Below, piece after piece: positions 27,044 through 35,207 of a stretch of DNA of 64,000 nt. The position numbers and the translations under genes were made by a program. The stretch comes from UBA2779 sp965232615 (GTDB lineage Bacteria > Spirochaetota > Spirochaetia > DSM-2461): positions 186,001 to 250,000 of the forward strand of contig OZ246985.1 in assembly GCA_965232615.1 (NCBI GenBank), read 5' to 3'. Under the pieces are notes generated by a model. That model was not told where the DNA came from. It made no database searches and saw only the letters and a list, made by a program, of their open reading frames with translations. Position 1 is the stretch's first letter. The number at the start of each line of letters is the position of its first letter.

Positions 27044-27950
27044 CTATGGATACATATCCAATTTTCCGCAGTGAAAAAGTATCGCTGTTCTGAAATCTTC
27101 ACAATACCTAAACCCTCTGGCGGTTGCTTTTATATGCTGGATCACACTGTTTATTCCTTCCGAGAATGCGTTGGTTACCCTTTAAGGTATCGTTACTTCG
27201 GATTAAACGTTGTTTATGTTCACTTCTACGCACTTTGTCAACAGCCTCATTCATATATTTCATTATGTGAAATCTGTCATGAACGATATCAGCGTTTGGT
27301 GCATATTTTTCCACTCCAGTAATATAGGGACTCAAAAATCCAGGCTCACTGCTTCAACATAGTCTCTTTGCTCTTTTGAAAGACAACTCCAGAGAGCATC
27401 CACAGTCTCCTTTTTACGGTCTACAGCAACATCAAGCACCCTTCTTTCATCAATATCAACCATAACGCTGATATAACGATGTCCCTTTAAGGGCACCTCT
27501 AAGAAACTCTTCTCGTCCATACCAATATGTTTGATTGTCTCATTTTTCCTTCTGGCAAGTCCCCCGGCGAACAGTTCTTTTCATGATTGTATTCATCTCA
27601 CTCCTGCTTATTCGCAAATCCAGGGACGTCTTGCTTATGTTTTTACTGCCTTCGAGAAATAATATCGCCATTGATTCAAACAGTCTTGTGAACCTACTCG
27701 TCTCTTGTGCCCATGGAACCTTCAGTGTTTTGGTTTTATGTTCAGGGCATTTTATTCTGGGTATGCGGCAATGAATATATGTCTTTAATTGACAGGTATC
27801 CAAATGCCTCCATATCCGTTCTTCCCTTCTATCATGAATCTTGCATAGAGCACCACATTCTGGACATTTCCCAGTGCTTCCATTCATCCATTCCAGATAA
27901 ACATGCACACAGCCTTCCTCAAAAGAGAGAGTAGTCTTTACGCATCCGCC
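27044..27950 (-). pseudogene. ISL3-family transposase, truncated and frameshifted
   Basis: Pieces in different frames add up to one ISL3 transposase: zinc-finger part (CPECGALCKIH…CPEHKTK), the catalytic region DEKSFLEVPLKGHRYISVMVDID, a middle part with FHIMKYMNEAVDKVRR, and a C-terminus ARGFRYCEDFRTAILFHCGKL. At least two frameshifts separate them. The LEVPLK residues at 27489-27505 are a MITE end inside the catalytic domain. The N-terminus is cut where the purD fragment begins, so the element cannot move by itself. Confidence 0.82.
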
Positions 27951-28356
27951 AGATGTGGATACCGGGGATGTCGATGAAATCATCCGCACCGTACTGCAGC
28001 CCGCCATCACCGCTATGGCCGATCGAGGCAAACCCTATGTCGGAATCCTGTACGCCGGTATGATAAGATCGCCCTCAGGCTGGAAAACCCTGGAGTTCAA
28101 CTGCCGCTTCGGCGACCCGGAAACCCAGGTGATTCTCCCCCTGCTCAAGACGGATTTGTTGGATATTCTACTGGCCTGTATCGAAGGGCGGCTTGGTGAG
28201 TTTGCCATAGATTGGCATCCAGGCGCTTGCGCTTCAGTGGTGTTGGCATCTCCCGGTTATCCAGGCGACTATCCCCTGGGACTGCCAATCAGCGGACTTG
28301 AAAACCTGCATGGCGAGAATGCCGCTATCGCCTTCCATGCCGGGACCGCCCACTGA
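27949..28356 (+). pseudogene. purD: purD fragment (phosphoribosylamine--glycine ligase, internal part)
   Basis: In frame, residues such as GKPYVGILYAGM, LEFNCRFGDPETQVILPLLK and SVVLASPGYPG are diagnostic of the PurD ATP-grasp domain. The N-terminal half is missing where the ISL3 remnant abuts, and the frame stops shortly after AAIAFHAGTAH, before the family C-terminus. It is a remnant, not a working purine gene; an intact copy should exist elsewhere if the host makes purines. Confidence 0.85.
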
Positions 28357-28843
28357 TCGAAAAGCCGATTCAGTAGCAACAGATTCCGCCCGCAGTCGGC
28401 GGTGGGGCCAGGAAGAGGATATCCTCCACCTCTGGAAGGGCCTGGGCCCAGTTAAAGCCCGCTCTATGCTAGTAGCGCCGCTGCCCAAAGGTTCCGCGGC
28501 ATGGCTTGTAAGGTTGATAGCATTGATAATCGCAATATTCCCCATAATCCCCTTATCGGCAAGAGAGGAGGCTTGTTCAAGGGGTAAACGCCTTCCCTAT
28601 TCCCAATTTGAGCCGTTTGAGACTTGGGAGGCTTTATCAGAAATCGGCTTGCGAAAGAGTTTTTTTAGTGTTTTTGACAACCATGTGTAAGGTTGTGGTA
28701 TAGGGCACCTCTAAAAGGATTGACAAAAACTTCGTTTTCAATGAAAATTGGGTTGAGGTAGCATCAGGGGCAACGCTTCCTCCTCTGCTACCTTAGAGGG
28801 GTTTTGAATGGGCTCTAATAATGATTTCGTTGTGCGGCAGTAG
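28357..28843. other. Gap of ~490 bp with no recognisable intact gene
   Basis: Open frames exist on both strands (for example 28298-28690 plus and 28234-28545 minus), but neither gives a family I recognise. A lone MITE end (GGGCACCTCTAAAAGG) is at about 28703. This is probably debris between the purD and recombinase remnants. Confidence 0.5.
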
Positions 28844-29119
28844 CTGATTCCAGGCCGTACGCCGGACTCCCACCTTTCCGTCCGCTCTGCCCAAGCGGTC
28901 TTTAACAATGCCTGTGAAAGATGTGCGATAACAAAGGATGACTCCATCCACTCTCTGCGCCACGCCTTTGCCACGCATCTTCTTGAAGAGGGGGTTGATC
29001 TTCGCTATATTCAGAAACTTCTGGGACATACCAGTTCAAAAACCACAGAAATCTATACCCATGTATCCAGAACAGGGGTTAGGAAAATTATCAATCCTTT
29101 AGACAGAGCGGAGGGCTAA
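28844..29119 (+). pseudogene. Tyrosine recombinase (integrase) C-terminal fragment
   Basis: About 91 codons in frame to the TAA at 29117: HLSVRSAQAVFNNACE, the HSLRHAFATHLLE box with the catalytic His and Arg, LGHTSSKTTEIYTHVS with the nucleophilic Tyr, and NPLDRAEG at the end. The N-terminal half, including the first catalytic Arg, is absent and there is a stop just upstream. Related to integron/XerD-like recombinases. Confidence 0.82.
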
Positions 29120-29148
29120 GTGTATGAAATTCATGGAGCTAAAGTTTA

Positions 29149-29390
29149 GGGCACCTCTAAGAAACAGCTTTGGGAAATTGACGAAGAAATTTTTTGCCGA
29201 CACAAGGCGGCCTGTCTGCGTGCGGACACGCACAGGCAGGCAAAAGCGGAGCGTAGCTGGGCTACGGTTTTTCCTTAGAAAAACTCGCATTCTTGACAAC
29301 GCAGTAGCGGCGGAAAAGACCTACCTGCGCCGTGCCCTGCGCGGCAGGCAGGTCGAGTCAAGAACTAAATGGGGGTTTTTAGAGGTGCCC
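29149..29390. mobile_element. MITE, 242 bp, immediately upstream of repeat lipoprotein
   Basis: Starts GGGCACCTCTAAGAAACAG, ends TTTTTAGAGGTGCCC. It contains the sugar-like hairpin GCCTGTCTGCGTG/CACGCACAGGCAGG and a second one (CTACCTGCGCC/GGCAGGCAGGT region). It reads open in the frame of the following gene, adding a meaningless N-terminal extension. Confidence 0.75.
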
Positions 29391-29399
29391 AATAATAGG

Positions 29400-30440
29400 T
29401 TGATATTGATATTACTTCCATTATTAGGGCTATGTTCTTGTACAACAATACAAACAGACGTTTCAACAAAAATGGAAGTTTCAAATCTTTTTAGGAATAC
29501 AGATATCGTCTATGCAATTCCTGGAATAAAACATGCTTATATAGGTTCAACAAAAGCATGCTATTGGTTAAATGGGGACTATCATCAATTGCAAAATGGA
29601 AATGAAACTACAGATATTTTTTCTACTGAAAAGGCTATTTATATCTCAGGAATAGAATATGGATTTGCTTCATCCACTCCCTGCTATTGGGTGAATGATG
29701 AATATTATGAATTGCCTAACGGGCATGACACTACTGGAATCTTCGTATTTGAAGATAACATCTTTATTTCAGGAGTAAAATTAGGTATTGGGTTTTCAAT
29801 CCCATGTTATTGGGTTAATGGGGAATATTATGAATTACCAAGTGGGCATGAAACAACTGGTATATATGTAGATAATGAAAATGTATATATATCAGGGATT
29901 AAGGATGGATTCGGTACTTCTACCGCATGCTATTGGATTAATGGGAAATATTATGAATTACCAAATGGGCATGAAACTACTGGAATCTTCGTATTTGAAG
30001 GTAACATATTTATTTCAGGAGTAAAATTAGGTATTGGGTTTTCAATCCCATGTTATTGGGTTAATGGGGAATATTATGAATTACCAAGTGGGCATGAAAC
30101 AACTGGTATATATGTAGATAATGAAAATGTATATATATCAGGGATTAAGGATGGATTCGGTCCTTCTACCGCATGCTATTGGAAAAATGGAGAGTATTAT
30201 GAATTACCCAATGGCCATGATACTACTGGTATCTATATTTCAAACACACAATTGTTTATTTCAGGTAATAAATACAGTTTTATGTCTATTACCCCATGTT
30301 TTTGGAGCGATGGAGAATATTTTACATTGAATGGCGGAACTGTAACATCAAGTTATCAAGCTATAAAAAAACGAAGAGAAAAAGATAGAGAAGACAAAGA
30401 AAAGATAGAAAAAGACGAAGAAAAAAAGCCCTTGATATGA
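29400..30440 (+). CDS. Lipoprotein with ~41-residue Tyr/Trp/Gly repeats
   Basis: The likely start is TTG 29400, giving LILILLPLLGLCSC, a lipobox with Cys about residue 14. Seven or so repeats of about 41 residues follow (CYWVNGEYYELPNGHETTGI… FISGVKLG). Two 246-bp blocks from 29745 and 29991 are nearly identical, a recent internal duplication. The C-terminus is charged (KKRREKDREDKEKIEK). The frame is open back through the MITE to 29124, so the original promoter, ribosome site or start may have been displaced. The function is unknown; a surface repeat lipoprotein is likely. Confidence 0.62.
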   Translation: MILILLPLLGLCSCTTIQTDVSTKMEVSNLFRNTDIVYAIPGIKHAYIGSTKACYWLNGDYHQLQNGNETTDIFSTEKAIYISGIEYGFASSTPCYWVNDEYYELPNGHDTTGIFVFEDNIFISGVKLGIGFSIPCYWVNGEYYELPSGHETTGIYVDNENVYISGIKDGFGTSTACYWINGKYYELPNGHETTGIFVFEGNIFISGVKLGIGFSIPCYWVNGEYYELPSGHETTGIYVDNENVYISGIKDGFGPSTACYWKNGEYYELPNGHDTTGIYISNTQLFISGNKYSFMSITPCFWSDGEYFTLNGGTVTSSYQAIKKRREKDREDKEKIEKDEEKKPLI

Positions 30441-30561
30441 ATTGATGACTCCCCTGCAAAAAGGGGTAACTTGTCAAGTTACCCTTATTGCATCATTATA
30501 TAAAAGAAGATGATTCAATTCAATTGTGTCGTCTTCAACTGAAATTAAGGGAATTATTGAT

Positions 30562-30594
30562 GGGTACCTCCAAAAAACAGCTTTAGAGGTGCCC
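30562..30594. mobile_element. Minimal MITE (33 bp)
   Basis: Two terminal repeats joined by AACAGC: from GGGTACCTCCAAAAAAC to TTTAGAGGTGCCC. It precedes the lipoprotein gene at exactly the place where a ~500-bp MITE precedes its paralogue at 61631, so the site was occupied before the two copies diverged. Confidence 0.65.
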
Positions 30595-30648
30595 ATAAGG
30601 CTGATATATCTGATCAGCTATCAATTATCTTATCGAAGGAGAAAGAAA

Positions 30649-33255
30649 ATGAAGAAGTTTATATGGCTAATGAGCAGGGGAGCCCTGCTCTCAATCGGAC
30701 TGTTGGCGTTTCTGGCATCGTGCACGGGAACGACGGATGATGAGCCGTCATTTACGTACAGCAGCGGAATCACCGCAGCATTTGGCATGGCTCAGGACGC
30801 GGCGAGTTCTGCGCCGACGTGGACAAACCTGCCGACGGGCACCGTCACCTACAGCATCGAAGCGCCGACGGGCGGCTCGAAGCTTAACGTTGAACCCACC
30901 GTAGGAAATAACGGAGTTGTAACCGTCCCGAAAGAAGCCCATGCCGCGACTGAGGACTGGACTGTGAAGGCCGTCGTTGGAGAATCAGAGTACACAGCAA
31001 CGATCACGATAGCAGTTAATCCGAAAGAACACACGATAGGAACGGTGTCCTATACGGCGATAAACGCTAACACAGGTGTTGAGATTACGCCGGTGAGCCC
31101 GAGCTTTACAATCACACTGCCAGATGGCGCAACGGCTGAATACACGGTGGCCCCCGCTCTTCCTGCCGGCCTGCTCCTCAAACCTGACACGGGAGAAATT
31201 ACCGGGACCCCCAAGGCGGAGCAGACAGAGATGGCTCACACCGTTACCCTCACCCTGACGGGGAACTATTCGGGAACAGCGACAGCCTTAATAACAGTCA
31301 CCGTTGCCACCAGGGCCCCCTGGGTGGAATCTCTGGTTTATGATACCGCCTCTGTCATCGTTGAAGTGAAGGGCGGCAAAGTCGCCAGTGCAGTAACCAT
31401 TGCCTCGCCCACCCTCACAAAGAAGACCGGAGTCCCATCTTCCATAACAGCAGAGTATTCCAGCGTGGAAAACAGAGTTGCTGTCGTCAGCAGCACTGGA
31501 GCGATCACCATCTCAGCCGGAACGGATCTCTCGGGCATTGACGGGAATGACTTCACCTTCAATGTACAGGTACGCGACAACGGCGGCATCTATGCCACCT
31601 TCCAGGAGACGGTCACAGTAAACTTGCAGAAAGTAAAAAGCATTACATTCGACACGCCTCCAGTGCTGACCTACGGTGATGCACCCCAGATGTTGACAGC
31701 TCCTGTGGTGGATGCGGCGAACGGCGCCAGCACCGCTGTGACTTATAGCACGTCGGATCCCAATGTTGCGACCGTGAAAGCCGTGGACTCCGGGACAGGA
31801 GAATTGACGATAGTAGCGGCAGGAGAAGTTACCATAACGGCAATTTCAACCTTTGACACTTCGGTTACAAGCGAAAAGACTCTCACTATCGCTCAAAAAA
31901 ATATAAACGACCTCACAAACCTAACCTTTGACGGCCTTAGCGTGTCGGCATCAGTAGGCGGCAGTGAATTAAGCGGTGCTATAACGGTGGTGAGTGGCTT
32001 GATCGGCACCGACACAATGGCGGAGGCCTTGAGTTTTGTTCCGATTCCAACCGGCCCTGTCCAGGTGGATGAGGACGGTTCTCTGACGATACCCGTGCAG
32101 AATAATACGGACAATCATAATAAGGTGTACAATATAACCGTAAATGGCAAGGGGAACTACACAGGAAGCCAGGTTATCCATGTAACTCTCAGCGTACTGG
32201 ATAGTTATTTCAGCTACACAGGCGCTATCTCAACAATCTACGGAACAGAGATGCAGAGTCCAGTACCTGTTTGGACAAACCAGCCCTCAGGTAGTATCGT
32301 CTATAGTCTGGATGGCAGCCCGCAGGGCGTAAGTGTTAATGATGCAAACGGTGTTGTAACGGTTGGAACGGCCGCGGATGTCAGGACCAATGCTCCAATT
32401 ACCGTGAAGGCAACAGTCGACGGAAGAAAAGAATTCTCCGCTTCCCTGACGGTAACAGTAACGGCCATAGATATTGCATTAGTGGGAGGCTTCTCTATTA
32501 CCGTTGATAACCAAACTGTCCCCAGCTTGACAGCATCAGAATTCCCCGTCACAATCGTCACGGCCGGTCTGATCGCAGGAACTGATTACGACCTGAGCAT
32601 AGAGAAAGATGGAGCCGCCGTAAATGGCGTCACCATAGATAATAACAGCGGTCTAGTCTCTATAGCAAACACGATCGATGCAGACGATGCCGGATTTTAC
32701 TCCGTGAAGGCTACCGGTAAAAACAACTACTTTGGAGTGCAAACAGCCTATTTCGAACTGACGGTAGGGAGCTTTTTCAACATTGGCGACACCGGCCCTG
32801 CCGGAGGGACAATCTTCTATGTGAATCCTAATGCCGCCAGTGATAGATGGACTTACCTGGAGGCTGCCCTGCAGGATCTCACTGCTGTTCAATGGGGTGG
32901 TTTTGGAACACAGCTTCACACCACGGGCACAGGCATAGGATCGGGCAAGACTAACACAGCGGCGATAGTGACCAAACTTGGTAATAGCGTGGATTACGCG
33001 GCGAAAATCTGCAGCGATTATTCAGTTACCCATAACGGTGTTGATTATAACGACTGGTTTTTGCCGTCCAAGGATGAGTTGAATGAGTTGTATAACCAGA
33101 AAGATTCAGTAGGCGGCTTCGTATCTGACTGGTACTGGTCCTCTTCAGAGGGGTCTGCATTCACCGCGTCTAGGCGGAAGTTCGGCTCTGGCGACGAGTC
33201 CGCCGGCAGCAGCAAGGACCTCAATAGCTATGTTCGTGCGGTGCGGGCTTTTTAA
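30649..33255 (+). CDS. Multi-Ig-like lipoprotein with DUF1566/Lcl-type variable C-terminus
   Basis: 868 residues. The lipobox ends FLASC (Cys25). The body is a string of Ig-like/cadherin-like domains (about 30-110, 115-205, 210-295, 300-385, and more to about 700). A DUF1566/Lcl domain then begins at about 715 (IGDTGPAGGTIFYV) and ends RAVRAF, the same ending as the four tandem lipoproteins. The upstream GGAG fixes ATG 30649; a longer frame from 30526 crosses a mini-MITE. The last ~40 codons align with the DGR-like variable region of the tandem genes but with one extra codon. It probably displays the variable domain on the surface. Confidence 0.82.
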   Translation: MKKFIWLMSRGALLSIGLLAFLASCTGTTDDEPSFTYSSGITAAFGMAQDAASSAPTWTNLPTGTVTYSIEAPTGGSKLNVEPTVGNNGVVTVPKEAHAATEDWTVKAVVGESEYTATITIAVNPKEHTIGTVSYTAINANTGVEITPVSPSFTITLPDGATAEYTVAPALPAGLLLKPDTGEITGTPKAEQTEMAHTVTLTLTGNYSGTATALITVTVATRAPWVESLVYDTASVIVEVKGGKVASAVTIASPTLTKKTGVPSSITAEYSSVENRVAVVSSTGAITISAGTDLSGIDGNDFTFNVQVRDNGGIYATFQETVTVNLQKVKSITFDTPPVLTYGDAPQMLTAPVVDAANGASTAVTYSTSDPNVATVKAVDSGTGELTIVAAGEVTITAISTFDTSVTSEKTLTIAQKNINDLTNLTFDGLSVSASVGGSELSGAITVVSGLIGTDTMAEALSFVPIPTGPVQVDEDGSLTIPVQNNTDNHNKVYNITVNGKGNYTGSQVIHVTLSVLDSYFSYTGAISTIYGTEMQSPVPVWTNQPSGSIVYSLDGSPQGVSVNDANGVVTVGTAADVRTNAPITVKATVDGRKEFSASLTVTVTAIDIALVGGFSITVDNQTVPSLTASEFPVTIVTAGLIAGTDYDLSIEKDGAAVNGVTIDNNSGLVSIANTIDADDAGFYSVKATGKNNYFGVQTAYFELTVGSFFNIGDTGPAGGTIFYVNPNAASDRWTYLEAALQDLTAVQWGGFGTQLHTTGTGIGSGKTNTAAIVTKLGNSVDYAAKICSDYSVTHNGVDYNDWFLPSKDELNELYNQKDSVGGFVSDWYWSSSEGSAFTASRRKFGSGDESAGSSKDLNSYVRAVRAF
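33130..33231 (+). other. DGR-type variable region, gene at 30649
   Basis: Aligned with the tandem copies, this region keeps the frame residues YWSSSE, F and G and the terminal VRAVRAF, but differs at nearly all columns that vary in the others. It has one extra codon. Many of its variable codons again end in C (TTC, ACC, GGC, GAC, TCC, GCC, AGC, CTC), though several do not. Confidence 0.7.
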
Positions 33256-33276
33256 CTATTTGCCCATTTAACTATT

Positions 33277-33308
33277 GCATTCAGCGTTGGTTAGCCAACG
33301 CTGAATGC
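33277..33308 (+). other. Hairpin 21 bp after the variable gene
   Basis: GCATTCAGCGTTGG and CCAACGCTGAATGC form a perfect 14-bp stem with loop TTAG. The tandem copies have a stem of the same length and spacing but different sequence. It resembles the hairpin/cruciform that follows the variable region in known DGR targets; no T-run follows directly, so a terminator role is weaker here. Confidence 0.75.
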
Positions 33309-33335
33309 CGCATTTCTTACACAGCCTGAACTTAC

Positions 33336-33531
33336 GGGCGCCTCCAAAAAACCCATTGAGTTCTTGACTCAGATCTTTTCCGCCGCTACTGCGTTGTCAA
33401 AATACTCAACTAAGCCCAGCTACGCTTGAACTATTGCCTGCCTGTGCGTGTCCGCACGCAGACAGGCCGCCTTGTATCGACAAAAAATTTTAATCAGGTG
33501 TGTACCGCAGGGCGTAGCCCGAGGAACACAC
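33336..33531. mobile_element. MITE, left part (interrupted by the 10.9-kb insertion)
   Basis: Begins GGGCGCCTCCAAAAAACCC and includes both family hairpins, ending in GAGGAACACAC. The missing right part (CGCCATTTCGTC… to TTAGAGGTGCCC) is found at 44409-44460. The nine bases GGAACACAC (33523-33531) are repeated at 44409-44417. Confidence 0.8.
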
Positions 33532-34932
33532 GAGATATAATCAAAAGTTGTGGATGGGGTAAAAAAAGAGCAAATCCTTCTGTAAAATAATTGGTAATAA
33601 AGCCAAACAGAAAGGAGATGCTCTATGGAAGAGTTTACAACAAACGGAAATGATTCGGAAGTGCTGAAAAGCGAAACAGAATCGGTTTTGGATCAGGTTT
33701 TGCGAGAGGGAGCCAGAAAGATGCTTATTCATGCCCTGGAGTTAGAAGTGGAAGACTACATCAATGCCCATAAACATGAGCGTGATCAGAATAATCAGCG
33801 CAAGGTTGTACGCAATGGTTACCACGCCCAACGAAAAATTGTGACAGGGGTTGGTCAAATGCAAATCAAGGTTCCAGGAGTGGATGACAGGAAATTAAAG
33901 AGCAAGCGAGAGGATCGCTTCACCAGTGCCATACTGCCAACCTATATGCGCAGAACTCCCAGTATCGACAACCTTGTTCCGGCGCTGTACCTCAGTGGTG
34001 TGTCCACATCTGCTTTCCAGACAGCTCTTGCCTCGATTCTGGGTGAAGGTATTGCCGGACTGTCGGCGACGAACATAGTCCGCTTGAAAAGGTTCTGGGA
34101 AGATGAGTTTCTTCAGTGGGAGAAACGTGATTTGAAAGCTAAGGAATACGCCTACATCTGGGTGGACGGCATCTACTTCAATGTAAGGCTTGATGATCAA
34201 AGGAGCTGCATTCTTGTAATCATGGGAGCTGACAAGGATGGGAAGAAGGAACTTCTAGCCGTCAGTGACGGATACAGGGAAAGCTCACAAAGCTGGAGGG
34301 AGATACTGCTCCAACGGAAAGCCCGGGGTCTCACCACCGCCCCCAGGCTGGCCATTGGGGATGGTGCGCTGGGTTTCTGGAATGCCCTGGATGAAATCTT
34401 TCCCGAAACAAAAAAACAGCGTTGCTGGGCGCACAAGACAGCGAATGTGTTAAACAAAATGCCCAGGAATATCCAGGGCAAGGCCAAGTCAATGATTCAT
34501 GAAATGTATATGGCAGATACCGAGCAGAATGCTCTTAAAGCCTATGACTTATTCATTGATTCCTTTCAGGCTAAATACCCCAGGGCCACCCAGTGTCTGG
34601 AAAAGGACAGGGAGAAGCTGTTCACGTTCTACAAATTTCCGGCGATGCACTGGACTCACATCAGGACGACCAACCCGATTGAGTCAACCTTTGCTACTGT
34701 CCGCCTTAGAACGAAGAGAACCAGGGGCTGTGGTTCAAGGGTGGCAACATTAAGTATGGTTTGGAAGCTCTGCCTGGAGGCTGAAAAGAACTGGCGAAAG
34801 CTACGTGGATACAAGCTAATCCCCAGGGTTATTGAGGGTGTGTTTTGTAAAGATGGAGTCTTCAAGGAAGAGGCCGCGTGAAAAAAATGAAGGATTTGAA
34901 ATTTTCTCATCCACAACTATTGACAATAACTC
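33532..34932 (+). mobile_element. IS256-family insertion sequence (complete, 1401 bp)
   Basis: The left end GAGATATAATCAAAAGTTGT and the inverted right end GAGTTATTGTCAATAGTTGT match at most of their first 28 positions and share AGTTGTGGATG. The element holds one transposase gene. The left flank is the 9-bp GGAACACAC, but the right flank here (ATCATTGG) is not; the matching copy of the 9 bp is only found after the last partial element at 44408. Confidence 0.82.
33625..34881 (+). CDS. IS256-family transposase
   Basis: 418 residues, full length for the Mutator/IS256 family. The N-terminal part has RKMLIHALELEVEDYIN and RNGYHAQRKIVTGVGQMQIKVP; the DDE residues are carried by IWVDGIYFNVR, AIGDGALGFWNAL and HIRTTNPIESTFATVRLRTKRTRG. 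It starts with ATG after AAGGAGATG. It appears intact, so it could act in trans on partial copies that retain an end. Its last ~125 bp recur in four truncated copies downstream. Confidence 0.95.
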   Translation: MEEFTTNGNDSEVLKSETESVLDQVLREGARKMLIHALELEVEDYINAHKHERDQNNQRKVVRNGYHAQRKIVTGVGQMQIKVPGVDDRKLKSKREDRFTSAILPTYMRRTPSIDNLVPALYLSGVSTSAFQTALASILGEGIAGLSATNIVRLKRFWEDEFLQWEKRDLKAKEYAYIWVDGIYFNVRLDDQRSCILVIMGADKDGKKELLAVSDGYRESSQSWREILLQRKARGLTTAPRLAIGDGALGFWNALDEIFPETKKQRCWAHKTANVLNKMPRNIQGKAKSMIHEMYMADTEQNALKAYDLFIDSFQAKYPRATQCLEKDREKLFTFYKFPAMHWTHIRTTNPIESTFATVRLRTKRTRGCGSRVATLSMVWKLCLEAEKNWRKLRGYKLIPRVIEGVFCKDGVFKEEAA

Positions 34933-35207
34933 ATCATTGGACTACTGAACCTTAGCTATAACATCTGTCGTTATGTGTATTTGAGACAATCCCTGGGATA
35001 AGTGGGCACTGAATGTGCTCCGTAAGCCGGAAAAAACCTGATAACGGGTTGAGATCACTGAGAAAGGTCGAAATTTTCAGACCAAAATGAAACAAAGAAC
35101 GTTTTTCCCGAATTGAGGGTTGCAAAACTATTTTTTTAGAGGTACCCTAATGATACCTTATAGAGAGTTTTTGAATTGGCTCTCTCAAAAGACTGTATGG
35201 AGGAAAG

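Noticed and set aside
28234..28690. Possible purE-like remnant after purD
   Set aside because: I tried all frames and could not find diagnostic motifs; left as unassigned.
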